DNA of 64,000 bases from Papio anubis (Eukaryota > Chordata > Mammalia > Primates > Cercopithecidae), in contig NC_044978.1 in assembly GCF_008728515.1 (NCBI RefSeq), forward strand, positions 146,502,262-146,566,261, read 5' to 3'. The notes beneath the pieces were generated by a model. The model saw nothing but the letters and a program-made list of their open reading frames with translations. It was not told where the DNA came from and did not search any database. A program made the position numbers and the translations under genes. Shown in pieces: positions 63,914 through 64,000 of this stretch; position 1 is the stretch's first letter, and every line of letters begins with the position of its first letter.

Positions 63914-64000
63914 TTTTTTGTTTATTTTTTTGAGACAAAGTCTCACTCTGTTTCCCAGGCTGGAGTACAGTGGCGCGATCTCACCTCATTGCTACCTCCA
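63914..64000 (-). mobile_element. Alu, cut by window edge
   Basis: 'gagacaaagtctcactctg' onward. Its remainder lies beyond the window. Confidence 0.92.

Larger units (their letters stand above)
48272..64000 (+). other. PDS5A: PDS5A first coding intron (incomplete)
   Basis: Starts at the GTAAGC donor. No plus-strand segment encoding the next PDS5A residues is visible up to the window end, so the intron is at least 15.7 kb. The repeats and pseudogenes listed below lie in it. Confidence 0.8.

Noticed and set aside
1..64000. CRISPR array, operon or other prokaryote-type system
   Set aside because: The many near-identical repeats are Alus with tails and target duplications. No spacer-repeat periodicity or clustered bacterial genes exist.

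Overview
This window is Old World monkey (cercopithecid, macaque- or baboon-like) nuclear DNA. Alu elements fill well over half of it. At least eight are full-length copies with the AluYR-type hallmarks of Old World monkeys: 'ctcaagcc' near the 5' end, 'actagccgggcgagg' in the middle and 'gatccggccac' in the right arm. The anchoring gene is PDS5A, the cohesin regulator. Its CpG-island promoter lies at about 46.54-47.96 kb, and its first coding exon is at 48134-48271 on the + strand. No second coding exon was found, so the rest of the window to 64000 is read as its first coding intron.

Layout. 1-16.4 kb: upstream intergenic DNA of stacked Alus, a MER1-type hAT element, a class II (ERVK-type) solo LTR inserted in an Alu tail, L1 fragments and a Tigger-like DNA transposon. 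16.4-25.6 kb: a nearly complete gammaretrovirus-like (class I) provirus on the - strand with two LTRs, a tRNA-Phe primer site (ERV-F/Fc type), gag, pro-pol and env. It is broken by point nonsense mutations, two pol frameshifts and two later AluYR insertions, and it sits inside an older Alu. 26.4-27.3 kb: a class III (ERV-L-like) gag fragment with a 141-codon open frame. 27.3-46 kb: more Alus plus L2, MIR and MER5 remnants and a TMA7 retrocopy with an undamaged frame. 46.5-48.3 kb: PDS5A promoter and start. 48.3-64 kb: intronic DNA with a PABPC1 processed pseudogene whose 5' part is inverted, a MER20 copy, and an L1 carrying a 33-nt U2 snRNA 5' fragment.

Only PDS5A is confidently a functional cellular gene. 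The TMA7 retrocopy and the class III gag frame are open, but nothing seen shows that they are expressed. I found no new multi-gene system. The best leads are the provirus (a single UGA-CGG between gag and pol, three zinc knuckles, a duplicated U5-Alu junction), the twin-priming pseudogene and the U2 fragment. Family names for repeats come from recognition of consensus sequence by eye, not from a database search.
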